DNA from: Sediminibacterium soli
GTDB lineage: Bacteria > Bacteroidota > Bacteroidia > Chitinophagales > Chitinophagaceae
DNA length: 64,000 bases
NCBI RefSeq assembly: GCF_009939225.1
Contig: NZ_JAACJR010000003.1
Location: 124,001 to 188,000 of the forward strand
Direction of reading: 5' to 3'
In this document: in pieces, positions 52,278-61,305 of the stretch
Layout of the letters: each line of letters starts with the position of its first letter
Numbering within the stretch: the first letter of the stretch is position 1
Notes under the pieces: model-generated
Told to the model about the DNA's origin: nothing
Database searches by the model: none
Seen by the model: only the letters and a program-made list of their open reading frames with translations
Made by a program: the position numbers and the translations under genes

Positions 52278-54587
52278 TTAGAATTGTATGGTTACCGGTT
52301 TGCCCGCGTAACGGATTTCTTTAATGGTTCCTGCCGGCAGAAGCTGCAGTTTAAATACCCGCGGGGTATTGCCTTGTTTTCCCGAAGGCGTAAGGGTGAG
52401 CTTTTTGTCTGTATCGTTCCAGGCAATGGTGGTCAGCGAAGCAATTCCTTTCAGGTAGTCCTGGCTGATGCCATCATCTTCATACAGCGTAAAAGAACCA
52501 TTGGCCCCGCTGAACACTTTCAGCATGGTAGGCTCTTTTACCGTTTCAGCAGTGTGCTGCCGTACAGGATCGAAGGGAATAATGGCGCCCGCCTTCACAT
52601 AAACAGGCATGGTGGCAAGATCCACCGCGCGGTGAACGGTTTGTCCTCCGGACTTTTTTTCATTGGTCCACCAATCGTACCAGTCGTTGCCTTCCGGCAG
52701 GTATACATCCCAACTGGTAACGCCTTTTTTAAATACGGGTGCAACCAGCATGTCGCGGCCCCACAGGTATTGAGAGCCCATGGCGCTGGCCTGTTTATCG
52801 TGGGCATAGTGCAGCCATAAGGCACGCATCAGCGGCATACCGGTATTGCGTGCCTCCCATGCCAGTGTGTAGGTGTAAGGCAGGAGCTGGTAATGCAGTT
52901 CATCGTATTTCCTGGCAATCGGTTCTATGGCGGGATTGTTCAGTTCCGACATGAGCGGTGTTATCCTGTCTTCAGAAGGGCCCATATACGATAAACCCCA
53001 TCCCCAGGGAAGCCTTGTGCGCCAGGTTCTGCCATGCGATCTGAAAGAACCGCAGAAAGAAGCAAACTGGAACCAGCGTGCATACAGCTCGCCCGTCAGT
53101 TCGGTATTGGAATAAAACCCGCCGATATCGGAACCCCAGTACGGGCCGATGCTCAGTGAATAATTGATGCCTACGGCAACCTGTCCTTCCAGTGTCTTCC
53201 AGGAAGATTCCGTATCGCCCGACCAAACCCAGCCGCCCCACTGCGCAATACCCGGATACCCGTTGCGCTGCAAACTCCATGGGCGGATATTGGGGCGGGT
53301 GGAAAGCATGCCCTGGTAATACAACTGGTGCCGTTTGATCCTTTCAAAGAGATTGAACCAGTCGCCCTCATCGGGCCAGAACCCGTCAACACCGGCATTT
53401 ACCAGCGGCACATGGTATTGCCAGTAATTCCTGATATGCGAGGCATCATCGGGTTCGCCGGCTTTGGCGGGAATGGATCCCTGCAAACTGGGCAGCTTAT
53501 CCCTGTCAAACGGCACCATATGCAGGATCAGTTTTACCTGTTTATCGTGCATATCTTTTACAAACTGTGCCGGCTCACGGTGAAAAACTTCAGGATTGAA
53601 TTCGAAAGAAGGCTGCTTTTTATTCCATCCCACCGGCGCAAAACCGGTGCCTAGATAGATCACGGCATCAACGGGAATCTGTTTATTGCGGAAAGTGTCC
53701 ACGATCCCCAGCATCTGTTTTTCATCGATAAGGGTGCGGTGCGACTGCATATATCCCAATGCCCATTTGGGAGGCATGGCGGCAGGACCGGTGATGGAGG
53801 AAAAATCTTTCATATAGACGGCGGGGTCATGCGCATCGAACACAAAAAAATCATAGAGACCTTCTACGCGTTTCTCTGCGGGATGAATGCCTTTGCCCTG
53901 GTTCAGTTGCTGGTTGCGGGCGGTCTGCGGGGCGTTGACCGAAGCAGTGGGTTGCCAGGGAATAAAATAACCCTGGTCTTTGTGCTGCATATCAACCAAC
54001 ACCCAGGGCGTAGCCACAAACAAACCCCAGCCGGCCGTACCCAGCAGCAGGGCCACCGGGTTGCGCGAACCATAGGCATCGGCCTGCCAGCGCGGCTGCA
54101 TACTGTCCATCATTCCTCTCCGATCGAATTGTATGGGTTGTTGCCGCCAGTTGACACCGCGTTCGGGCTTGGGTCCGCCCTCGCCCATTCCCAATACCGG
54201 TTGCGTATCGAGCCGGAAAGCCAGGCGGCCGTCGTCCAGAAAACGAAGTTCCTGCACCGGCTCGCCTTTGCTGTTGGTAATGGTTATGGTGAGGGGATTG
54301 GGTTTAATTTCAACCGTAAGATTGCCAACCTGTTTTTTTATCGGCTTATCAAGGCTGCAGATGGTGATGGCCGGTGCAGGATATTTTTTTTCTACCAGGG
54401 CCGGCGTAAACGGAAAATCGCCTGTATAGCCCAATGGCTTCAGCGTAACACGGATGCTGGCAGGCGTGGCCTGTCTGATATTGAGTTCGGCAGGTTGTCC
54501 GGCCGCCGTGATCTGCTGGGCCTTTGTTTGTATAACAGCTGCGGTAAACAATACCGGCAACAAAGAACGCCGCAAAAAAACATGCAT
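52278..54587 (-). CDS. GH31 alpha-glucosidase/xylosidase, exported
   Basis: 769 residues from the ATG at 54587, chosen because it gives the signal peptide MHVFLRRSLLPVLFTAAVIQTKAQ; a longer frame to 54719 lacks one. The GH31 catalytic nucleophile is Asp406 in GVDGFWPDEGDWFNLFERI and the acid/base is Asp458 in VWSGDTESSW. The N-terminal beta-sandwich (about 30-260) and C-terminal sandwich domains (about 640-769) are present. Alpha-glucosidase or alpha-xylosidase are both possible. The gene directly downstream is the HExxH protein. Confidence 0.94.
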   Translation of the reverse strand: MHVFLRRSLLPVLFTAAVIQTKAQQITAAGQPAELNIRQATPASIRVTLKPLGYTGDFPFTPALVEKKYPAPAITICSLDKPIKKQVGNLTVEIKPNPLTITITNSKGEPVQELRFLDDGRLAFRLDTQPVLGMGEGGPKPERGVNWRQQPIQFDRRGMMDSMQPRWQADAYGSRNPVALLLGTAGWGLFVATPWVLVDMQHKDQGYFIPWQPTASVNAPQTARNQQLNQGKGIHPAEKRVEGLYDFFVFDAHDPAVYMKDFSSITGPAAMPPKWALGYMQSHRTLIDEKQMLGIVDTFRNKQIPVDAVIYLGTGFAPVGWNKKQPSFEFNPEVFHREPAQFVKDMHDKQVKLILHMVPFDRDKLPSLQGSIPAKAGEPDDASHIRNYWQYHVPLVNAGVDGFWPDEGDWFNLFERIKRHQLYYQGMLSTRPNIRPWSLQRNGYPGIAQWGGWVWSGDTESSWKTLEGQVAVGINYSLSIGPYWGSDIGGFYSNTELTGELYARWFQFASFCGSFRSHGRTWRTRLPWGWGLSYMGPSEDRITPLMSELNNPAIEPIARKYDELHYQLLPYTYTLAWEARNTGMPLMRALWLHYAHDKQASAMGSQYLWGRDMLVAPVFKKGVTSWDVYLPEGNDWYDWWTNEKKSGGQTVHRAVDLATMPVYVKAGAIIPFDPVRQHTAETVKEPTMLKVFSGANGSFTLYEDDGISQDYLKGIASLTTIAWNDTDKKLTLTPSGKQGNTPRVFKLQLLPAGTIKEIRYAGKPVTIQF

Positions 54588-54761
54588 ATAGAAAGGTTTA
54601 GGTATGACAAAGCGGATCGGGCAGGAGCGCGCTGTTGCCCATCGGGTTGGTTCAACACAAAGCAAATTATCGTGTTTTGAAAGCAGGGGGTGCTTACTGA
54701 TTAACCTATCCTTATCCATTTTTAACAGGGCGGCGGGGAAGCGGCCGCAATAGGCCTGCGC

Positions 54762-56327
54762 TTATTCTCCCAGCGTTTCCACCCTTCTTTTTCCTTCCAG
54801 GAATTTTTGCCGGATCACATCCTGTACGGGGGTATGGTTGATCTTGCTCTCGAGCCAGGAGATGATATCGAGGTACATAAACGCACGGCTTTCGAGACGG
54901 TTTTTTTCCAGCGGCCGCAGGCTTGCAAGCAGGGACTCGAACTGGGGCTTCAGCTGCCGGGGTGTGAGATGGAACGATTGCCGCAAAAAACGGAACACCT
55001 GTTCTTCCACTGCCCCCAGGTTCTGCATTTTGGCCATGAAACGGTAAACGGATTTCAGCAGGTACTCGAGCAGGTCAAAATGTCCCAGCTCGTAGTGGGC
55101 AATAAGGTGCAGCAGCCGCGCATAACATTGCAGATCGGTGCGCAGGTCCATCTTCCAGTTGATGATCTTGTTGAGGTAATCGATGCTGCTGCCAAAATCG
55201 CCGCTGCCAAAATACAGCGATGCGATCTTGTAATAAAAAACCAGTATGCGGTGCCTGTCGAGGTACAGTTCGTATTGCTGCAGTCTTTCTTCCAGTTCCG
55301 GAACCAGTTCCAGTCCTTTTGTAAACGTGCCCTCGAGAAAATGTTTGTTGATGCGCGCCGTTTGAATGTATACGAATGTCTGCACCACGTTGTTGCGGTT
55401 CTGCTGTACCACATCGGTTTCGGCAAATGCTTCAAACGCTTTGATGACTTCGTTGAACTTCTGGTAATTGCGCAGGTCAAAATGCGCGCTGAGCAGGTTG
55501 TGCATGCCCTTGATATAATGCGCCGTCTCTATCGCGATCATCTTGGGATCGTTATGGAAAAGATCCACCCATTTTTGGCAGTAACGGTAATACACCAGCA
55601 GGTCCTGTGTTATGAAGGCATGCCAGCAGTAACACTGGTACAGGTACAGCCGTTCGTAAAACCCTTCGCAGGACCTGGCCTGCAATACCGCGGCTTTCAG
55701 CAGCAGACTATCCACTTCCGCCGTATCCTCCGCATTGCGCGAATGTCCATTGCGGATATACCAGCTGTACAGTTCAAGCGAAAGATCCGACAGTCCGCTT
55801 ACCAGGCTCAGCCTGGCCGTAACATTCTCCGCCTCGCGGCTTAAGGTCTCGGCCCTGTCCTGCATACTTCGGGTGATATGCAGCGATTCTATTTTCTTCT
55901 CCAGAAACAATGCCTGCAGCAGGTAGGTGGCCTGGTAATTTGCCTTTGCCTGTTCCTTTATGCGGTCCAGCGTTTTGAGGCTCTGGTAGTACAGTCCCTT
56001 GTTATACAGTATCCGCGCATAATCCAGCTGCTCATGCAGGGCCAGGTCTATATTCGCTTCGGGGTTAAGCAAACGAAGACTGCTCAGTATCTCCCTGTAC
56101 AGATGCGCTTTGAGATTGGATAGCTGCTGTTTCTGAATACCGGGGTTTTTGGCCAGCAGCTGTTCTTCATCGTACAGCTTCATCTTGTCGAGCGCATCAA
56201 ATAACTGCACCACTTTCAGATCGCCCGAACCGGAGTTGCGCGTCATATAGAGTTTGAAATTGCGCTTTTCTGACCTTTCCAGCGATTGGACCAGTTGAAA
56301 AAGCATATCGGTGGAGCGGTTGGGCAT
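54762..56327 (-). CDS. conserved helical-repeat protein, unknown function
   Basis: 521 residues, almost entirely helical, without signal peptide or membrane segment. It opens with a conserved-looking LVQSLERSEKRNFKLYMTRN segment and a helical domain (about 1-90). TPR/HAT-like helical pairs follow, for example LHEQLDYARILYNKGLYYQSLKTLDRIKEQA and LASLYFGSGDFGSSIDYLNKIINWK. I do not recognise a named family; related proteins seem to be confined to Bacteroidota. It is divergent from leuA and shares its 220-bp spacer. Confidence 0.7.
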   Translation of the reverse strand: MPNRSTDMLFQLVQSLERSEKRNFKLYMTRNSGSGDLKVVQLFDALDKMKLYDEEQLLAKNPGIQKQQLSNLKAHLYREILSSLRLLNPEANIDLALHEQLDYARILYNKGLYYQSLKTLDRIKEQAKANYQATYLLQALFLEKKIESLHITRSMQDRAETLSREAENVTARLSLVSGLSDLSLELYSWYIRNGHSRNAEDTAEVDSLLLKAAVLQARSCEGFYERLYLYQCYCWHAFITQDLLVYYRYCQKWVDLFHNDPKMIAIETAHYIKGMHNLLSAHFDLRNYQKFNEVIKAFEAFAETDVVQQNRNNVVQTFVYIQTARINKHFLEGTFTKGLELVPELEERLQQYELYLDRHRILVFYYKIASLYFGSGDFGSSIDYLNKIINWKMDLRTDLQCYARLLHLIAHYELGHFDLLEYLLKSVYRFMAKMQNLGAVEEQVFRFLRQSFHLTPRQLKPQFESLLASLRPLEKNRLESRAFMYLDIISWLESKINHTPVQDVIRQKFLEGKRRVETLGE

Positions 56328-56440
56328 CGTAAATCATTTAACTACAAATAAATCAAAATCAATAACTTAAGTATTGGCTGGTCGGTTTATAGACCGTAAA
56401 ATACCCCCAATTTTGATCTTTTCGGGCATGTGTACCTGAG

Positions 56441-56547
56441 TATATTCGATATGGCAGGCTATCAGGTTTGTTATTAAAGGCAATCGGTAACAAAAATAAA
56501 TAGCCTGCCTTTTTTTATCTAACGATTCAAAAAACTGTTTTACTTCC
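56441..56547 (+). promoter_or_regulatory. leuA leader: -7 box plus terminator-type attenuator hairpin
   Basis: TATATTCG (56441-56448) is a -7 box identical to that of the ilvE leader. GGCAGGCTAT (56453-56462) pairs exactly with ATAGCCTGCC (56500-56509), followed by eight T. Inside, TTTGTTA (56467-56473) pairs exactly with TAACAAA (56488-56494). No plus-strand gene lies upstream, so the terminator can act only on leuA transcription. No leader peptide with Leu codons is found. Confidence 0.65.
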
Positions 56548-57711
56548 ATGGAGCAGGTCTATATTTTCGATACCACACTGCGCGACGGCGAACAGGTTCC
56601 GGGCTGCAAACTCAATACCAGGGAAAAGCTGGAACTGGCATTGAAACTGGAAGCGCTGGGAGTGGATATCATTGAAGCGGGTTTTCCGATCTCGAGCCCC
56701 GGCGATTTTGAATCGGTGGAAGAGATCTCCAAAATCATCAAAAATGCCACGGTTTGCGGACTGAGCCGCGCCGTTCAGAAAGATATCGAAGTGGCCGCGG
56801 CCGCATTGAAGCATGCCAAAAAGCCGCGTATCCACACCGGTATCGGCACTTCCGATTTCCATATCAGGTCCAAATTCAATTCCACGCGGGAAGAAATTCT
56901 CGAGCGCGCCGTTCAGGCGGTTAAATGGGCCAGGAATTTTGTGGATGATGTGGAGTTCTACGCAGAAGATGCGGGCCGTACCGATAACGAATACCTTGCG
57001 CGGGTGATCGAAGCGGTGATCAGGGCCGGTGCCACGGTATTGAACATTCCCGATACCACCGGCTACTGCCTGCCCGAGCAATACGGCCAGAAGATGGCTT
57101 ACCTGAAGAACCATGTTCCGAATATCGACAAAGCCATTCTCTCCTGTCATTGTCATAACGACCTGGGCCTGGCCACCGCCAATTCAATTACGGGCGCGGT
57201 TGCAGGGGCAAGACAGATAGAATGTACCATCAACGGTCTGGGCGAAAGAGCAGGCAATACATCGCTCGAAGAAGTGGTGATGGTACTGAAGCAGCACAAA
57301 CACCTTGGTTTGTACACCAATATCCATACGCAGATGCTGAACCCCATCAGCCGCGAGGTGGCCGATACCATGCGTGTACCGGTTCAGCCTAACAAAGCAA
57401 TCGTGGGCGGCAACGCGTTCTCGCATTCATCCGGTATTCACCAGGATGGATTCCTGAAAGACTCACAGACCTACGAGATCATCAACCCCGATGAAGTGGG
57501 CGCCGATGGCAGCAAGATCGTGCTTACCGCACGCAGCGGCCGCAGTGCGCTGGCGCACCGTTTGCAAAAGATCGGTTATTCCTTTAACAGGAACGATGTG
57601 GATGTATTGTACGAATCATTCCTGCGGGTGGCAGACAGTAAGAAAGAAGTGGAAGAGGAAGACCTGCACCAGCTGGCGCGTGCATATAAACAGGAGCCGG
57701 CAACAGTTTAG
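56548..57711 (+). CDS. leuA: 2-isopropylmalate synthase, short form
   Basis: First step of leucine synthesis (acetyl-CoA plus 2-oxoisovalerate), 387 residues. Motifs: [43 protein letters not shown] with the metal-binding histidines, [15 protein letters not shown] and [14 protein letters not shown]. It ends after a short linker and lacks the C-terminal leucine-binding allosteric domain of the 510-residue enzymes, so feedback inhibition is not expected. Homocitrate or citramalate synthase would be the alternatives, but the leuCDB neighbours argue for LeuA. Confidence 0.93.
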   Translation: MEQVYIFDTTLRDGEQVPGCKLNTREKLELALKLEALGVDIIEAGFPISSPGDFESVEEISKIIKNATVCGLSRAVQKDIEVAAAALKHAKKPRIHTGIGTSDFHIRSKFNSTREEILERAVQAVKWARNFVDDVEFYAEDAGRTDNEYLARVIEAVIRAGATVLNIPDTTGYCLPEQYGQKMAYLKNHVPNIDKAILSCHCHNDLGLATANSITGAVAGARQIECTINGLGERAGNTSLEEVVMVLKQHKHLGLYTNIHTQMLNPISREVADTMRVPVQPNKAIVGGNAFSHSSGIHQDGFLKDSQTYEIINPDEVGADGSKIVLTARSGRSALAHRLQKIGYSFNRNDVDVLYESFLRVADSKKEVEEEDLHQLARAYKQEPATV

Positions 57712-57742
57712 GATTTTCTCATCAGTATAGTTTTAGTTTGAG

Positions 57743-57766
57743 AGCGTGGCGCTTCTGCGTCACGCT
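57743..57766 (+). other. intercistronic hairpin, leuA-leuC
   Basis: AGCGTG and CACGCT form an exact 6-bp stem around a 12-nt loop in the 73-nt leuA-leuC gap. No T-tract follows, so it is not a terminator; processing or stability roles are possible. Confidence 0.45.
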
Positions 57767-57784
57767 TAATTTGAATCTTCGTTT

Positions 57785-59194
57785 ATGCCAAAGACATTAT
57801 TTGACAAGATCTGGGAAAAGCACGTTGTACAGCAGATAGAAGGCGGGCCTTCCGTATTGTATATCGACAAACATTTTATTCATGAAGTAACCAGCCCGCA
57901 GGCATTCAAAGGGCTGGAGAAAAGAGGACTTAAGGTGTTTCGCCCCCAGCAGGTAGTGGCAACGGCCGATCACAACGTGCCTACCATCAACCAGCACCTG
58001 CCTATCAAAGACGAGTTATCGCGCCTGCAGGTGCAGCAGCTGATCGAGAACTGCAGAAAGCACAACATAGAATTATACGGTCTGGGTCATCCCTTCCAGG
58101 GTATTGTGCATGTGATCGGTCCCGAACTGGGCATCACGCAGCCGGGTATGACCATTGTTTGCGGCGACAGCCATACCTCCACACACGGTGCATTTGGCGC
58201 CATCGCATTCGGCATCGGCACAAGTGAAGTGGAAATGGTGTTTGCCTCGCAGTGCCTGTTGCAGAGCCATCCCAAACTGATGCGTATCAATATCGACGGT
58301 GAATTGCCGAAGGGCGTTGTTTCGAAAGACATCATTCTTTATATCATTTCAAAGATCACTGCAAGCGGCGCCACAGGCTATTTTGTAGAATACGCAGGCT
58401 CTGCCATCCGCGCACTGTCGATGGAGGCAAGAATGACCATCTGCAATATGAGCATCGAAATGGGTGCACGCGGGGGCATGATCGCACCCGACGAAACCAC
58501 ATTTGCGTATATGAAAGGCAGGTTGTTTGCACCGGGCAACGGCCAGTGGGAGCAAAAACTTGCTGAATGGAAAGAATTGCACAGCGATGAAGATGCGGTA
58601 TTCGATACCGAACTCAATATCGATGCGGCCGATATTCAGCCCATGATCACCTACGGCACCAATCCGGGACTGGGTATTGCAATCAACGGCCAGGTGCCGG
58701 CAACAGATTCCATAGCCGATGAAGGCGAGCGGAAGAATATCGTTAAGGCACTGCAGTACATGGGACTCGAAGGAGGTAAATCCTTATTGGGTATGCCCGT
58801 GCAGCATGTGTTTATCGGCAGCTGCACCAACTCGCGCATCGAAGACCTGCGGCAGGTTGCCGCACTGGTGAAAGGAAGGAAGAAAAATGAACATGTGCAG
58901 GTGATGATCGTTCCCGGTTCGCAGCAGGTGGCCAAGCAGGTACAGGCGGAAGGACTTGATAAGGTATTTGCCGAAGCAGGGTTTGAAATACGCCAGGCGG
59001 GATGCAGCGCCTGTTTGGGTATGAATGAAGACAAGATACCTGCAGGCGAGTACTGCATCAGCACCAGTAACCGCAATTTCGAAGGCAGGCAGGGCGCAGG
59101 CGCCAGAACATTGCTTGCGAGCCCGCTTACCGCGGCAGCGGCCGCTATCACCGGCGTGGTAACGGATGTGCGGGAACTGATGGGGAACCAGTAA
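57785..59194 (+). CDS. leuC: 3-isopropylmalate dehydratase large subunit
   Basis: Aconitase-type enzyme of leucine synthesis, 469 residues, the usual length. The 4Fe-4S ligands are visible as Cys in [15 protein letters not shown] and the pair in [25 protein letters not shown] opens the protein, and [26 protein letters not shown] is conserved. It works with LeuD encoded 48 nt downstream. Confidence 0.97.
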   Translation: MPKTLFDKIWEKHVVQQIEGGPSVLYIDKHFIHEVTSPQAFKGLEKRGLKVFRPQQVVATADHNVPTINQHLPIKDELSRLQVQQLIENCRKHNIELYGLGHPFQGIVHVIGPELGITQPGMTIVCGDSHTSTHGAFGAIAFGIGTSEVEMVFASQCLLQSHPKLMRINIDGELPKGVVSKDIILYIISKITASGATGYFVEYAGSAIRALSMEARMTICNMSIEMGARGGMIAPDETTFAYMKGRLFAPGNGQWEQKLAEWKELHSDEDAVFDTELNIDAADIQPMITYGTNPGLGIAINGQVPATDSIADEGERKNIVKALQYMGLEGGKSLLGMPVQHVFIGSCTNSRIEDLRQVAALVKGRKKNEHVQVMIVPGSQQVAKQVQAEGLDKVFAEAGFEIRQAGCSACLGMNEDKIPAGEYCISTSNRNFEGRQGAGARTLLASPLTAAAAAITGVVTDVRELMGNQ

Positions 59195-59209
59195 TTAATG
59201 ACCAATAGC

Positions 59210-59226
59210 GGAGACCCGGTGTCTCC
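59210..59226 (+). other. intercistronic hairpin, leuC-leuD
   Basis: GGAGAC and GTCTCC form an exact 6-bp stem with loop CCGGT in the 48-nt leuC-leuD gap. It is followed by AT-rich sequence but no clear T-tract. Confidence 0.45.
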
Positions 59227-59242
59227 TTGTTAAAATTTTACA

Positions 59243-59827
59243 ATGGATGCATTAAAGACCATACAAAGCCGGTTTGTTCCGCTTCCGATGGAAAACGTGG
59301 ATACGGACCAGATCATACCCGCGCGTTTTTTGAAAGCGACTACGCGCGACGGGTTCGGTAAAAATCTGTTTCGCGACTGGCGTTATGAGAACGACGACGA
59401 AGCAAGACCCAAAACAGATTTTGTGCTCAACCAGTCGCAATACAACGGCGGGATACTGGTGGCAGGGAAGAACTTCGGCTGCGGCTCTTCGCGCGAACAT
59501 GCGGCATGGGCCATTAAAGACTATGGATTCAAAGCGGTGGTATCGAGTTTTTTTGCAGACATCTTCAAGAACAACTCGCTCAACAACGGCCTGCTGCCGG
59601 TAACAGTGAGTGAGGCTTTCCTGACAGCTGTTTTTGCGCAGAGTAATGAGGCCACACTTACCATCGATCTCGATAAACAGACCATCACCATCGATGCAAC
59701 AGGAAAAAGCGAAGACTTTGAGATCAACGCTTACAAAAAAACCTGTCTGCTGAACGGCTACGATGATATCGATTATTTATTAAGCATAAAGCCGGCGATC
59801 GAAGTATTCGAAGCACAGGCACACTGA
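59243..59827 (+). CDS. leuD: 3-isopropylmalate dehydratase small subunit
   Basis: Swivel-domain partner of LeuC, 194 residues. Family motifs are [34 protein letters not shown] and [47 protein letters not shown]. It follows leuC by 48 nt and is followed after 6 nt by the ABC protein gene. Confidence 0.97.
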   Translation: MDALKTIQSRFVPLPMENVDTDQIIPARFLKATTRDGFGKNLFRDWRYENDDEARPKTDFVLNQSQYNGGILVAGKNFGCGSSREHAAWAIKDYGFKAVVSSFFADIFKNNSLNNGLLPVTVSEAFLTAVFAQSNEATLTIDLDKQTITIDATGKSEDFEINAYKKTCLLNGYDDIDYLLSIKPAIEVFEAQAH

Positions 59828-59833
59828 TCCGCT

Positions 59834-61279
59834 ATGCATACAGCCACCCTTTTGCAAGTGAATGACCTGGCGGTAAAACTGTCTGGCAGCGCTTTGCTGG
59901 AGGGTATTTCTTTTTCGCTGCAAAAAGGAGAACACCTGGCTGTTGTTGGCCCTTCGGGCAGCGGTAAAACAACGCTGATCAATGCACTGGCGGGTAAATG
60001 TTTTGCCAACGGCAGTATACATTTCGCCGGCGACGCAAAACCTGCGATAGCGGTGATCACGCAGCACCACCAGTTCAAAAGTCTTTCCAATCTCAGCTCT
60101 TTTTATTACCAGCAGCGGTTCAATTCCGCTGATTCGCAGGACAGCAGTACGGTAAAGGAAGACCTGCTGTCGAAAGGTTTTTCGGGTGGCGAAATAGAAT
60201 CACAACTCGAACAGCTGGGTATGACACATGTAGCCGGCACACGCCTGATACAGTTGTCCAACGGCGAGCACAAAAGATTTCAGCTGGCCCAGGCCTTATT
60301 AAAAAAACCTGACTGGCTGTTGCTCGACAGTCCTTACACCGGCCTGGATGCGAAAGCCAGGGCCACCCTTAATCATATCATCGATTCGCTGGCAGAAAGT
60401 GGAATGAACATACTGTTGGTTACTTCCGAAGCCGATATGCCGTCGTGTATCACACATGTTGCATTGCTTAATGCGGGTAAACTGCGTGCTTTTCTTCCTG
60501 CGGGCCAGATTAACACCGTTAAACAGGAAAACGCCAGCGCGGTTTCTTATCCCCTCCGCCCCGTTAACCTCGCCGGCTGGCGGCCGTCTTCAGACGCCGA
60601 TTTCTCTGTTGCCATCAAAATGGTGGACACGAATGTGGTGTATGACGACAGAAAAATACTGCACAATATCAACTGGGAAGTGAAGAGAGGGGAATGCTGG
60701 AATGTGTCGGGTCATAACGGATCGGGCAAATCCACATTGCTAAGCCTGGTGAACGGCGACAATCCGCAGGCTTTTGCCAACGAGATCTATCTGTTCGACA
60801 GAAAAAAAGGCACAGGCGAAACGATATGGGATATCAAACAGAAAATAGGGTATGTGTCGCCGGAGCTGCACCATTATTTCGAGCCGGGTATTTCCTGTTT
60901 CCAGGTGGTGGCTTCGGGATTGTTTGATACCATCGGTTTATTCAGACAGCTGAATGAAGCGCAGAAGAAAACGGTGGAGGAATGTATGGAGCTGCTGCAT
61001 ATCCGGCAGTTCGAAAAACGCGTATTCAGCCGGTTGTCGAACGGAGAGCAGCGTTGTGTATTGCTGGCAAGGGCCCTGGTTAAAAATCCGCCGCTGCTGA
61101 TACTTGATGAACCCTGCCAGGGACTGGATGCAACCGTTTCCGCGCAGTTTATCGCGTTGATCAATGACATATGTGTGCAACTGAACAAAACGCTGATCTA
61201 TGTAAGTCATTACGAAGCCGAAATACCGCCCTGCGTAACGCATACGCTGAAACTGGAGCAGGGAAAAATAGCCGCTTAG
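59834..61279 (+). CDS. soluble double ABC ATPase (ModF-like) inside the leu operon
   Basis: 481 residues with two ABC nucleotide-binding domains and no membrane segment. NBD1: Walker A GPSGSGKTT (39-47), signature LSNGE (141-145), Walker B WLLLDSP with Ser166 where the catalytic Glu belongs, and VTSEAD where the H-loop His should be. NBD2: Walker A GHNGSGKST (293-301), LSNGE (401-405), LLILDEP with Glu426, and a normal VSHYEAE. So one site looks ATP-binding only and the other catalytic. No permease is nearby. It starts 6 nt after leuD and precedes leuB by 26 nt, so it is cotranscribed with leucine genes. Its role is unknown. Confidence 0.88.
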   Translation: MHTATLLQVNDLAVKLSGSALLEGISFSLQKGEHLAVVGPSGSGKTTLINALAGKCFANGSIHFAGDAKPAIAVITQHHQFKSLSNLSSFYYQQRFNSADSQDSSTVKEDLLSKGFSGGEIESQLEQLGMTHVAGTRLIQLSNGEHKRFQLAQALLKKPDWLLLDSPYTGLDAKARATLNHIIDSLAESGMNILLVTSEADMPSCITHVALLNAGKLRAFLPAGQINTVKQENASAVSYPLRPVNLAGWRPSSDADFSVAIKMVDTNVVYDDRKILHNINWEVKRGECWNVSGHNGSGKSTLLSLVNGDNPQAFANEIYLFDRKKGTGETIWDIKQKIGYVSPELHHYFEPGISCFQVVASGLFDTIGLFRQLNEAQKKTVEECMELLHIRQFEKRVFSRLSNGEQRCVLLARALVKNPPLLILDEPCQGLDATVSAQFIALINDICVQLNKTLIYVSHYEAEIPPCVTHTLKLEQGKIAA

Positions 61280-61305
61280 AAAACTAACTGAAACTACTAT
61301 ACAAG

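Noticed and set aside
45838..54587. Possible polysaccharide utilisation locus (GH51, GH31)
   Set aside because: No SusC/SusD pair, ECF sigma factor or hybrid sensor is present, and the enzymes are separated by unrelated genes.
53739..54680. 313-residue plus-strand ORF
   Set aside because: Antisense to the GH31 gene; no recognisable domain.
54807..55844. 345-residue plus-strand ORF
   Set aside because: Antisense to the helical-repeat protein; composition is that of a complement frame.
56453..56517. leuA leader hairpin as terminator of an upstream gene
   Set aside because: The upstream gene is on the other strand and divergent, so only leuA transcription can meet it.
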